The translations under genes and the position numbers were made by a program. From the NCBI RefSeq assembly GCF_020520425.1, contig NC_079490.1, forward strand, positions 7,564,001-7,628,000: 64,000 nucleotides of DNA, given 5' to 3'. Below are positions 10,401-20,551 of this stretch, in pieces (the stretch's first letter is position 1; each line of letters opens with the position of its first letter). The DNA comes from Spinacia oleracea (Eukaryota; Streptophyta; Magnoliopsida; Caryophyllales; Amaranthaceae). Below the pieces are notes generated by a model. The model had not been told where the DNA came from. It saw only the letters and a list, made by a program, of their open reading frames with translations, and searched no databases.

Positions 10401-13400
10401 CATTTCCTGGGAAGAATTCTTGCGCCTTCTTCAGTGAATCAGAAAGCTTTGACAAATTGTCACCAACAGCTTGAATTATACCGACAAACTCATCCATAAA
10501 CTCCTGTGTTTTAAAACCCATTGACATATATTAGGGAATAGTAAACTTTTAGGTGTTTCAGTTTGAACATTTAAAAGTAAAAGTATGAACAACTATATAT
10601 ACTGAATGACACTTGTGCACATATACAATATATCATTTATTGATACAGTTTGAATAAATAACTAAAGAAGTTTGAACATTTTATCTTTATATATTGCACT
10701 AATTCTTCATTATGTTATGTTATGATATGTCTTAGAGGGGTATGAACATTATATGCAAAAATAAAGAACATTTAAGCAAAGGGTTATGAGCATTTATTTA
10801 TATATGTTCTAAAAATATTATTTAACATATTAAAGGAAGGAACATAAAATTAATATTACCCATATTTATATTTGGCAGAAGAATTAAATTTAATCTATTA
10901 GAATTTGATGTATTTAGTAATACCTTGCGAGTTTGTTTTTCTTCAATATTGATTTTGGGTAACACCTTCCCCAATCCAAAGCCACTTTCCTCCAATTTAT
11001 TCCGTTTGTGTCCTATTTCCTTTGTCCAGCAGGACACAAGTGGAATTCGTCTTGGAGGAAAAAAGTTCATTCTTTGAACTCTGTCAAAATAGAAAATCTG
11101 ACATACAAAGTATAAGTGTTAGAAAATCCCTAAGATTGATCAAGTACATTAAAATCATCAATTTAGAAGGTGTAAATGAAGTTATACCGTCAATAACGGC
11201 AATGGTCCTGTGAAAAATGTTGCTTTGTCCTTTTGTTTCAGGTTTTTCTTATACTGTGCAGTTGTTGAGAGCAGTGCCTCCCACACATACTTGCACCAAT
11301 TCAAGTTTTGGATCTGCTCATGATTCATCATTGAGAACAAAAATTTGAAGTATGCTTGGTTTGTCAACGTGCTCTTGATCAACGTGTTGACAGTGACCAC
11401 CAAGAAGCTTGTAATGAAATTTGCATCCGGTCCAGCCTCAATTTGGTCTTCTTGACTGTAGTACTTTAAAATTTTCTGAACTGATGGGACCTTATTCCCA
11501 AAGATCTTTTTCCAACTGTTTATTTAAATGAGCAAAATTTAATTAAGATAAACATTCCCAAACAGAAAGAACAACCAATATAAAAAGAAAGAACAAACTC
11601 AACAACAACTATGAACAATTATGAACAATTATATGAATCAGGGTTATAGAAAAAGAACAAGCATAGACATATGAACAAAATTTAATTAAGAAAAACAAAA
11701 TTTAATTAAATATGAACAAAATTTAATTAAATATGAACAAAATTTATTTAGGATTCCACTTTTCATGTATTACTGTCTTCTTCCATCTGTTTTTGTTAAT
11801 GAACAAAATTTAATTAAGGAAAACATTTTGAACATAAGACTAAAAACTTTGAACATAAAGGAAAAAAACTTTGAACATAATGGAGAAAAGGTTTGAACAT
11901 ATTGGAGAAGCTTTAAACATATTAGGGAAATTTTTTGAACATAATTGATAAAAACTTTGAACATAAGAAGGAAAAACTATGAATAATTCTATGAGAAACA
12001 CAGAAAAAACTTTTTCTCATTATAATTGTAGTAAAACTTTCAAATTCTGAATGTATATTAAGCCATACACAATTGAACAAATAACTTTAAGAAAAAGAAC
12101 ATTTGTAGTACATGCATAATGCAGTTAGATTTTTGAAGTCTATAATATATTGAAAATATAAGTATAGATTTAAGATCATTTACCTTGCCATGAATGCAGA
12201 AAACTCTTCACTAGCCTTGTCAGACTTTGCCTCAACTATGTCTACTTCACCGCTAGGAAGGCCATATATCTTTTTCACGTCCTCAAATTCTATCAGGATT
12301 TTCTCATTCTTTGGCAGATAAAGATATTGGCTGTTTTCCTCAAAGTTGTTACATAGCCATGTAACAAATTGTTGGGATGAAGTAGGTAGCTGGAAATCTA
12401 GCAATGCTCCTAGACCGATATTCCGAACGGCCTCCTTCTTCTGTTTATTCATCATGGAAATGAAACTGATGAATTTTCCATGTCCTCCTCTAACTCCAGT
12501 TTTTTCTTCCTCTTCTTCTGCTACTTTTTCCTTGTAAACAGCAATTGATTTCTTTGGTTTCTTTTTTGCAGGAACTTCTTTGGTAATCATCGCCAAAGGG
12601 GAAACCTCCCGTTCCACAATTAAAGCTGATTAACAAAACCAAAAATTAATGATGAATATTGTATTTCAAAATTTTGTAGAACATTAATTATTTCAATAAT
12701 GAATATTGTATTTCAAAATTTTGAACATTATGTATTGTAATTATGAACATTCTATTTAAATATATTAAACATTACTTGTTTTAATATTGAACATTCTTTT
12801 TAAGAAAATTGATCATTTTATATAAACAAAATGAACATTTTAAATAACCTCAATTATTATACTTACATATGGAACTGTTGAAAGGAAGAGTTTATTTTAC
12901 CTTTTTCTATATTTTCTTCCTTCACTTCATATTCTTCATCAGTTATTTTCCTTTTTGTTTTTCTTTCAGCAGGTAGGTTTGCTTTTGCTGCTGTTCTTTT
13001 TGATGCTGGAAAAGGAACACATATAAGTAAGTTTTAATAACAATTGTAGAATTTTTAATTTTATGGAGAACAAATAAATTTTAATTTTACCTATTTTTTG
13101 TCTTTGTTTTTCAAACTCAACCAACCTATCTTTCACTGGTACTGTTTTCTCTGTTGGAGAAGAACATACAATTAAGAAGTTTTGATAAACATGTAATACA
13201 ATGTTTAATATTTTAGTATACTAAATATACCTTTTGGCATCTTGTTTTGTTCTTTTTCTTCTTCTTCTTCTTCCCATTCTTCATCTTCCTCATCTTCCTC
13301 ATCTTCTTCCTCTTCTTCCTCTTCTTCCTCATTTTGTTCTTCCTCCTCTTCTTGCTCTTCTTCATCATTTCCCTCTAACTCCTCTTCTTCTTGAACCTCT

Positions 13401-16400
13401 TCTTCTTCTTCCTTTCTTTTTTTCATTTTCCTCTTCCCTTTAACATTGACTTTTGCAAGTTCTGTGAACAGAACAAAATAGTAAAAATGTTTGAACATAT
13501 TACCCAAAAACTTTGAACGAAATAGTAAAGCTTCGAACATAAGATAATAAACTTGGAACATAATGGAGAAAACTTTGAACTTAATATAGAAAACTTTTGA
13601 ACATGATGGAGAAAAACTTTGAACATATAACCAAATAGTTTGAATAACTGTGAGATAAAAACAGAAAGAATTTTTATCCAAACAAAAATAACATTTTATG
13701 ATAATCAAATGAACTTTCCTTGAAAAAACTTTGAACAATGTTAAATGTAATACCTGTTTTCTGTTCTTCTTTCACTTCTTCAATATCATTTTTCTTATTT
13801 CTTTTCAATGCACTCCTAAGAGGAAGAATTCTTCCCTTAACAGGTGCTTTTTTTTCAACTCCTGTAAAAAAAATTACAATGTATTTAACATATTAACATT
13901 TTATCAATTATCTTAGATTATTTTTTAATAATGTTTTTTTGTAAATATGTTTACCTTTTTGTTTTTTTATTTTTATTATCTCAACATCCAAAGGCTCATC
14001 CTCAGCTTCTTTCTCAGCCGCTTTCCTTTTCTTTGGAGTATTTGTTACTTTGGAAGTAACTCCAGAAACATCTACATTATTAACAAATACTAAGTACAAC
14101 TTACATAATAATATATTTTGAATATTTATTGAAATAAGATTGAACAATGTAAATAGTTACCTTTGCCTTCAAATTCTTCTTTGCTAACTACTTCAGCACA
14201 AACATTTTGTTGCACTTTCACTATTGATCTTGTACTTCTTCTCGGATTGTATGAATCTGATATGTTGTGCAACTTCTTTTGTAGTTCTTCATCCATAGTA
14301 ATACTTAGAATGGTGTTCTTCTTGGTAGCTGTTGTCTTCTTTCCTCTTTTTGTGCCTTTACCACCAATGGTTTGAGCTTCACTCTCTGAAGTATTTACAC
14401 TTTCAACCACCATGGCAATTGCTTTTGTGGCATCATCGTCTTCTTTTTTCTTTCTCTCATCTTCTCTTTTCTTTCTCTCAGCTTCTTTCCTTTCCGCTTC
14501 CTCTATCAACTCTTTGTTGTTTTTAGCCATAAGCTGGCTCATTTTTTCTTCATATTCTTTCTTTCTTTCCTCTAAATCCTTCTTCATTGCTTCAGCTTTA
14601 TCTTCTTCTTCCTTCTTCTTATTAGCCTCGATCCTCTTGTTTTCAGCTTCTTTCAGCTCAGCTTCTCTTTGGGCATCAGCTGCAGATGCCTTCTCCTCAT
14701 CCAGTTTTTTCGCTTCTGCATCAGCTGCAGATGCCTTTTCCTCAGCCACTCTTTTGGCTTCTTTCTCAGCTGCAGACGCCTTTTCCTGAGCGACTCTTTT
14801 GTCTTCTGCATCAGCTGCAGGTGCCATTTTCTCAGCTTCTATTTGTGTTGCAACGGCAGCTGTATCTATCCTTTTGTCAGCTTCTTTGCTGGCCATTGCA
14901 GCAGCAGCAGCTGCAGCTACCATTTGTGTAGCCTTTTTTTTGTTGTTCTGCTTTATGCTCTTTGCTAAAAGTTGTTTCAGTAAGTTGTTGCCCCTGATAA
15001 ACAAAGAACAAAAAAATTCAATAAATTAAAACGACAAATGTGTGATCATATATATGAAAACGTATGAAAAATATCATTTATATATAAAGTTACAAATAAA
15101 GAAGAAAGAAAGAGTTGTTCAATAATAAAGAATAAACCATAAAAAATAAAGAACAAACAATTCCAAATGAATGAACAAACAATGAAACCATTATGAACAA
15201 ATATGCAGAAGAAAATGAATTGTAAAAAAATGCCAAATTCTACCTATTTTTTGTAGCAATCTTTCTTTGTACCAAAGATTTTGAAGACTCTTCTTGATCT
15301 TCTTCACTGTTATTTGAATAATATATTTTTAATATACATGCTATTTTATATAAAAATTATGAACAATTCAACTAAATTGAAAATTCATATTAATTTTTAC
15401 CTTGATGTTTTTTGAACTTCAGGCTGTGATTTTGATGAAGATTTCTTATCTCCTTCACTGTAATTTGAATAGTAAGGTGTAAACGTACAAGTCATTTTAT
15501 ATAAAATTAATAAAAAATTATTTAAAAAGCTAAAAATGGACATTATATTATACTGTGAAATTTGAACCCATGACTAAAAACTTGAACATTAGGGTAAAAA
15601 CTTTGAACATAAAGGTAATAAACTTTGAACAAAATGGAGAAAAGTTTTAAACATAATAGGTAAATTTGAACATTTGACTAAAAACGTTGAACATAAAGGT
15701 TAAAAACTTTGAACAAAATGGAGAAAAGCTTTGAACATATAACCAAATAGTTTGACTGAGATATAAACAGAAAGAAAGGCTTTGAACATATGACTAAAAA
15801 CTTTGAACATAAAGGTTAAAAAATTTGAACGAACAATGGAGAAAAGCTTTGAACATATAGGAGAAGCTTTAAACATAATAAGTAAAATTTTTGATCATAA
15901 TTCATAAAAACTTTGAACACAAGGAGGAAATTTTTTGAACATAATTCATAAACGCAGATGAGATAAACTTTCAATTTATGAATGAATATTAAGCCATACA
16001 CAATTGAACAAATAACTTTAAGAAAAAGAACATTTATATTACATGCATAATGTAGTAAAAAAATGGACATTATATTATACCTCAATGGTTTTTGAACTTC
16101 TGTCTCAGAAGTTGTACATGCCTTCCCATCTCCTTCACTGTATTTTTTATTAATATGATGTTAATGCACACATTATATTATATAATATTAAAAATCATTC
16201 AAATTTAATAAAAAATTGATATTATCTTATACCTTAATACTTTCTGAACCTCTGGCTGGGATTTAGTTGGTCTTCGCTTAAATTTGAGTATTAACCTTTG
16301 TGGTTGTTCTCTAGATTTTATAAATGTATAACTAATGAGTGTCCAGAGCAAAATTCAGTTTGAAGAAATGAATATTTTATGAAAACAAAATGAACATTTA

Positions 16401-18024
16401 ACATAAAAACAGTTATCATGAGTTTTAATAATAAAAAGGACTGAAGAAATGAACAAAAGTTCAAACATTGAAATTATGAATATAGTAGTTGAAATAATTG
16501 AAGATTTCTAAACCAAACTTAGTATATCAGAGTAAACGAACATTTTATTAAAAAGAATTGAATATTTTAGCAAAATAAATTGAACATTTTTCGCAGATGA
16601 GTGTAGATTTAAAATTTTACTGTAGAAAAATTAAATATTAGTACAAAGAACATTTCCATTATGAATATAATACTAGAAATAATTCATAGTATATTCCAAA
16701 ACAAAACTCTGTAACAAAATATATTCCAGAAAAAAATTGAACATTTTATAAAAAGAAATGAACTATCAAAATATATTGAATATTTTATAAAACGAAAATG
16801 AATATTTTATCAAAATATATTGAACATTTTGGAGACAGACAGTTACCATGATTTCTGGATTTAGTTTTTGGACATATGAATGAACAAATGTTCAAATTAT
16901 TTTAATTATATATATAACATTCGAAATAATTCAGTATTCCTAAAGAAAATCTCAGTAGACCAAAAAGGATATCCAGTTTGGAATATATGATCATTTTCCA
17001 AAAAGATATTGAATATTCTGCTATAATCAATTGAACATTTTGCATAAGATAGTTATCATGAGTTCTCAAGACTTAATTTATTTTACAGAGGAATGAACAA
17101 AACTCAGTGGACCAAAATGAATATCTAGCTTAAACAATATGAACATTTTACACATAAATTGAACATCTAACATAAGATTAGAAAAACTCAACAAAAGTTC
17201 ATCACATTTACATTATTATAATAATATTTAAATTAATTGACATTCCCAATCCAAATTTTAATCATCAATAAGATTATTGTTAAATCTCTATGAATATGAA
17301 CAATGTATCATTAATTTGTATTTGTATTGTATCAAATGTCAAAAACGGCACATTCGCAAATTAAATAGAAATAGATATTCAAAAACATAAAAATTACTTA
17401 CTGGAATGTGTCTATTTGCTTTTCAGCTTCAATTTCCTTCTCAATTTCGTATTTTCCAGTTCTGTGATCAAAAAACCAATAGTTAGGGTTTGGTTAAATC
17501 ATCACGCAACGAAAATGAACATTAAATTAAAAACGATTGAACATTAACATAAAATTGATTGAACATATGTAAATTAAAATGAATTTATCTACGAAAACTT
17601 AAAATAACTTACTCCTTCATGTTTGGTTGCTTTGCATTCCCGATTTTTTGCTCTTCACTAGATCTTCCAGTCCTATAGCCAAAAAATCAGAAGTTAGGGT
17701 TTGCTAACATCATAAACAAAAAAATTGACCATTATAATGAAATTATTTGAACATTATAAAGAAAAATACTGAAAATAACTGAATTAAACAAATATTTAAG
17801 TAATAAAACAGTTGCATGTTCGAAATCTGAAATTAAATTACATACGTTTCCTTTTTTTCTTTCGGCATCTTCGTTTTTCTGAAATAGAACGAAAATAAGC
17901 AAAATTAGATTTCATTTTAGTTCGAAAATAAAATCGAAACATCAGAATCAATTGTAATTACTTACTTTTTGCTTTTCGGTGGATTTTGAAGCTTGTTCAT
18001 GTCAATTTCGTCACGAACATCCAT
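7439..18024 (-). CDS. ULP1-like (C48) cysteine protease with long charged N-terminal part, MULE passenger gene
   Basis: About 20 exons. Start ATG at 18024 (MDVRDEIDMNKLQ, exon 18024-17966). Many short Lys/Glu-rich exons follow: a coiled-coil exon rich in EEKASAADAEAKK (about 15000-14160), a Glu/Asp run (about 13455-13232), and a globular exon (12625-12184; GLGALLDF, VKKIYGLPSGEVD) resembling the region upstream of the protease in other plant ULP-like proteins. Then 11515-11188, 11097-10924, an acidic exon 10503-9476, and the catalytic exons 9067-8909, 8829-8670, 8374-8246, 8142-7999, 7919-7722 and 7543-7439. The phases of these last exons agree. Catalytic His is in AKHFYLLVIN, Asp in DVIDNRP and Cys in TNCGVYVMKHMETY. 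The usual Asp before Cys is Asn, and the Gln expected about six residues before Cys is Met. No break was seen in the catalytic exons. The family cleaves SUMO-like conjugates; whether this copy does is unknown. Confidence 0.8.
8473..8698. repeat. 226-bp duplicated segment, copy 1 (over an exon end of the ULP1-like gene)
   Basis: Matches 12670-12895 over 226 bp in the same orientation with one mismatch seen (ACATC against ACCTC near 8652). This copy spans intron sequence, a splice donor and the end of the exon 8829-8670 (LFLSTVPY), so it is probably the source copy. Confidence 0.9.
10181..10254 (-). repeat. 74-bp module shared with the transposase gene (protease copy)
   Basis: Reverse-complement partner of 6291-6364 (69/74 identical by eye). 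It lies in the acidic exon 10503-9476 between a coiled-coil-like stretch (ELLDAIELEKNKAKKDKQRY) and a Ser/Glu-rich tail, and keeps the protease gene's frame. Confidence 0.9.
11826..12126. repeat. About 300-bp intronic repeat, copy A
   Basis: Resembles 15781-16056 through the same run of GAACATAA-AGG-AAAACTTT units, ending with a better-kept stretch (AAGCCATACACAATTGAACA, then CATGCATAATG). Both lie directly upstream, on +, of an exon of the ULP1-like gene, which suggests duplication of an exon-intron block. Confidence 0.7.
12670..12895. repeat. 226-bp duplicated segment, copy 2 (in an upstream intron)
   Basis: Second copy of 8473-8698. It lies in the intron upstream of the globular exon and carries a stray exon end with its donor site. 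Near identity means the copying event is much younger than the element's divergent repeats. Confidence 0.9.
15781..16056. repeat. About 280-bp intronic repeat, copy B
   Basis: Partner of 11826-12126. More diverged than the 226-bp pair, so it records an older duplication within the same gene. Just before it (15580-15780) are further tandem-like units of roughly 30-60 bp built from TTTGAACATAAAGG. Confidence 0.7.
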
Positions 18025-18360
18025 TTTTCTCTTTTTTTTCAGTAAAAAGAAGTCACAGATTTCTTCTCTTGATATTTTGTGGAAATTCAGTTTTATAATG
18101 AAGATTAGTAGCGGTTTGAAGAGTGAGAAAGTTGATTGAGGTGGTTGCAGGAAGTTTAATGGCGGTTTTAAGAGAGAGAAAACAACGAAGTAGAAGAGTG
18201 GGCAGAGGAGAGAGAAAATTTTTTGCGTGCTGAGAATTTGAAAGGTTTTCGAAATGATTTTCCTCTTTTTTTTTTTGTATTTATAGGCGATTCTTGCGCG
18301 AAATTTATTTACATCACGTGCCACAATATTTGCTTACCCGCGCGTGGGTTACACGCGCCT

Positions 18361-18485
18361 AACAATGGCAGGGGGTACAGCCAAGTTGGCTGTACCTGGG
18401 TATTTTACCCAAACGACGCTGCGCGTCGTTTTGGGCAGGGGGTACAGCCATCTTGGCTGTACCTGGGTATAGCAATTAGGGATAT
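18361..18485 (-). repeat. Right terminal region of the MULE with two palindromes
   Basis: Inverted counterpart of the left end. Palindromes of the form GGTACAGCCA-n-TGGCTGTACC lie at 18374-18396 and 18441-18463, with an AACGACG...CGTCGTT palindrome between them (about 18412-18431). The outermost 25 bp match the left tip only loosely, so the terminal inverted repeat is imperfect and conservation is concentrated in the palindromes. Confidence 0.8.
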
Positions 18486-18494
18486 GTGGAAGAG

Positions 18495-19051
18495 GCATTG
18501 AAACTGTGATAATATATATAGCACACAATAAAAGGAATTGAAGAAATAAAACCAAATCAATACTCTATATATTAAAAGACGTTTTTAGGAAAGTTTACGT
18601 GACATGTGTCGCTCTGTTTATGAGTCGTTCGCTCCATGTAATTTTCATATACGTTAAAAAAAAAAAAATCAAACATGGTTTTGCATAAGGTTTGAACCCA
18701 TGACTTTGAGTTTAAACAATAAACCCTTTACCACTAAACAATTACTCATATCTTTCAATGGGCCCACGGTAACACAAATTATTAACAACAAAAAAACTTG
18801 AATCTCTCTTTATCATTCATCCACTCTTTACCTAAGGTCTCACTTAAATCTATCAATGTCCACGATAACACGAATTTCTAACAATAAAAAAGCCTCTAAT
18901 GCACCATAACAATTAGCAAGAAACTAAATATTGTATAAGAACATTTATGAACAAATCAATGTTGTGTTTAGTAACACAATATTGTTTTCAAATCATTTAT
19001 ATGGCCTATTTGGGAATTAACATGGATTTCATTTGAAACTAGTGTGTGGCC
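18495..19051. other. Gap right of the MULE with a Helitron-like 5' end near 18564
   Basis: No gene. From 18564 the sequence reads TCTATATATTAAAAGACG, the style of plant Helitron 5' ends (TC followed by an AT-rich TATATTAAA stretch and later a CATGTGTC motif near 18604). The rest is AT-rich non-coding DNA. Helitron assignment rests on this terminal pattern only. Confidence 0.35.
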
Positions 19052-19544
19052 CGGACGATTAGGGGTGTTCATCGGTCCAAACCCAGACCGGATCAGACCA
19101 GACCAAATATCGAAATTTTGATAATCCCAAGACTCGAAGACCGGACCGATTATGCTTGGACCGAACCGAAAACGGTCTAAAACCCGTACCTGACCGGTTT
19201 GGACCGGTTTTAGATCTATTTCTATATTTTTTTTCTAATTTTTACTAAAAATTATGATAAAGAAGAAAAAAAATATATAAAAAAAACCAATTGTTTAAGG
19301 CCTTTTCTTGAAACTAAAATAAAGTATATCACAATATAGTAATATTTACAGCAAATTAAAGGGGATAATTAACTTTTTAAATAGTTTATACGAAGTATTA
19401 TATTTTATTAAGGAAAAATCGGTCTGCTCCAAAATCGGATTTTGGGCTGGACCGGAAGTTGATATTTCTCGAACCGAAGACTGGACCGATTGCCTTTAGT
19501 CCGGTCCGGACCAAATTTTTTACACCCCTACGGACGATGTCCCG
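19039..19544 (-). mobile_element. Helitron-like 3' end, hairpin split by a hAT MITE
   Basis: Read on -, the joined flanks of the MITE give CCGGGACATCGTCCGGG, a short hairpin, followed by CCACACA and CTAG at 19042-19039. A hairpin about ten bases before a terminal CTRR is the Helitron 3' signature. The rest of the element would lie to the right (19545 onward), where no matching 5' end was found before the gypsy LTR at 20029. Confidence 0.4.
19060..19530. mobile_element. hAT-type MITE, 471 bp
   Basis: Ends are TAGGGGTGTTCA at the left and TTTACACCCCTA at the right, a short inverted repeat typical of hAT elements. It is flanked by a perfect 8-bp duplication CGGACGAT (19052-19059 and 19531-19538), the hAT target size. 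No transposase frame inside, so it is non-autonomous. The subterminal parts are rich in GGACCGG/CCGGTCC words on both strands. Confidence 0.9.
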
Positions 19545-20028
19545 GTTGCTACATTGAATAATTAAAAAATTTAGATTTTTCTTAAGTCCAATAATTGACC
19601 AAAATACTTGTATTCTATAGAATGAAAAACAACCGTTAAGTTCGTCAACTATACAGACACGCTACGTCATTTATCATGACAAGTAATTTTTCAATCGTAT
19701 CATCTTAGAATTTGTATAATTTATTTTCTCATTGAACTTAGTAGGCTAAATTAATAAACACCAAATTAGATATATATGCAGCTATGTAGGGCAATCCGAT
19801 AGTTGATGCTTATGAGACTTATGACATCATTTTTCTCAATCAGATCCTTTCTTGTATGAATAAAAGAGAAATATTTGATGTCGATCACTTAGAGTTTTGT
19901 TAAGTGCATGTTATGGGAAAAAGCAATGACAATCACTACATGTATTTTCCCCAACTTCTAGATGCATATGAAAATGTATCAAATTGTAATTAATAATTAT
20001 TTGGAATTATTGTGATTTGTATCCCTAG
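19539..20028. other. AT-rich gap left of the gypsy element
   Basis: No gene or RNA seen. Possibly the body of the Helitron-like element ending at 19039. The bases before the LTR (CCTAG) do not match those after the 3' LTR (CCCAA). Confidence 0.5.
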
Positions 20029-20546
20029 TGTTAGAATCCAACCTTCTTTTACTTGTATTTCTCTTTTCTATTGCTTTCTAGGATCTTTCTAATAGTTTTC
20101 TAGGCTTTAGGGAGAATTATTATGCTACTGTAATTCCAATGTTCACTGGCAAGTTTTAGCTAATTCAAAATAAACCTCTATGAGGGGTATGAACCAATAC
20201 CTCTCATCAGAAGTTGCCTTTGCTTAATCACTTGCGTTGTTGTTAGCCTTTATAGATATTGTGCTGTCGCATGTTTTTAAGCTTTCCAAGACCCATCAAA
20301 GTCCCTCGCAAAACAGATACACTCTCGTCGTCGGTCCCGCTTGTGCCTGTTGTGCGCACACAAGCACCCCGATCGACCCTCGACCCTCCCTCTTGTCGCC
20401 AATAGGCAAGAGTGCCCATTCTAAAGAAAACACCCGCTCGTGCCCTGAGCCTTGAGATTCACTTTCCGCACTAGGCTTGCGCCCTTGCCGCCCCATAGGC
20501 AAGAGCGCGCCGCACGATCCGGTGCCAAAACACTCGGACCGTGACA
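20029..20546 (+). repeat. 5' LTR of the short gypsy element
   Basis: 518 bp, TG...CA ends, pairs with 32871-33371. It contains a GC-rich 3' half (from about 20330) unlike the AT-rich surroundings. Confidence 0.9.
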
Positions 20547-20551
20547 GTTGG

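Larger units (their letters stand above)
2073..18485 (+). mobile_element. 16.4-kb Mutator-like element (MULE) carrying a ULP1-type protease gene
   Basis: The element is bounded by a perfect 9-bp direct repeat GTGGAAGAG (2064-2072 and 18486-18494), the size Mutator transposases make. Its two ends are related inverted sequences, each with two GGTACAGCCA...TGGCTGTACC palindromes separated by AACGACG-type palindromes. Inside are two convergent genes: a FAR1/MuDR transposase on + (2332-6674) and a long ULP1-like C48 peptidase gene on - (18024-7439). This is the layout known for the plant Kaonashi (KI-MULE) group, in which MULEs have carried ULP-like genes as stable passengers. Because the transposase is broken by one frameshift and one stop, this copy probably cannot move on its own, but the perfect TSD indicates fairly recent insertion. 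Confidence 0.9.

Noticed and set aside
9710-10474. 254-codon + strand frame rich in Ser and Phe
   Set aside because: Mirror of the acidic exon of the protease gene, whose domains and splice phases are consistent on -.
13234-14968. Several + strand frames rich in Leu, Ser and Phe
   Set aside because: They are shadows of the Glu/Lys/Ala-rich exons on -.
2640-17780. CRISPR-like array of short repeats
   Set aside because: The words are short, variable and irregularly spaced in a plant transposon; no spacer structure.
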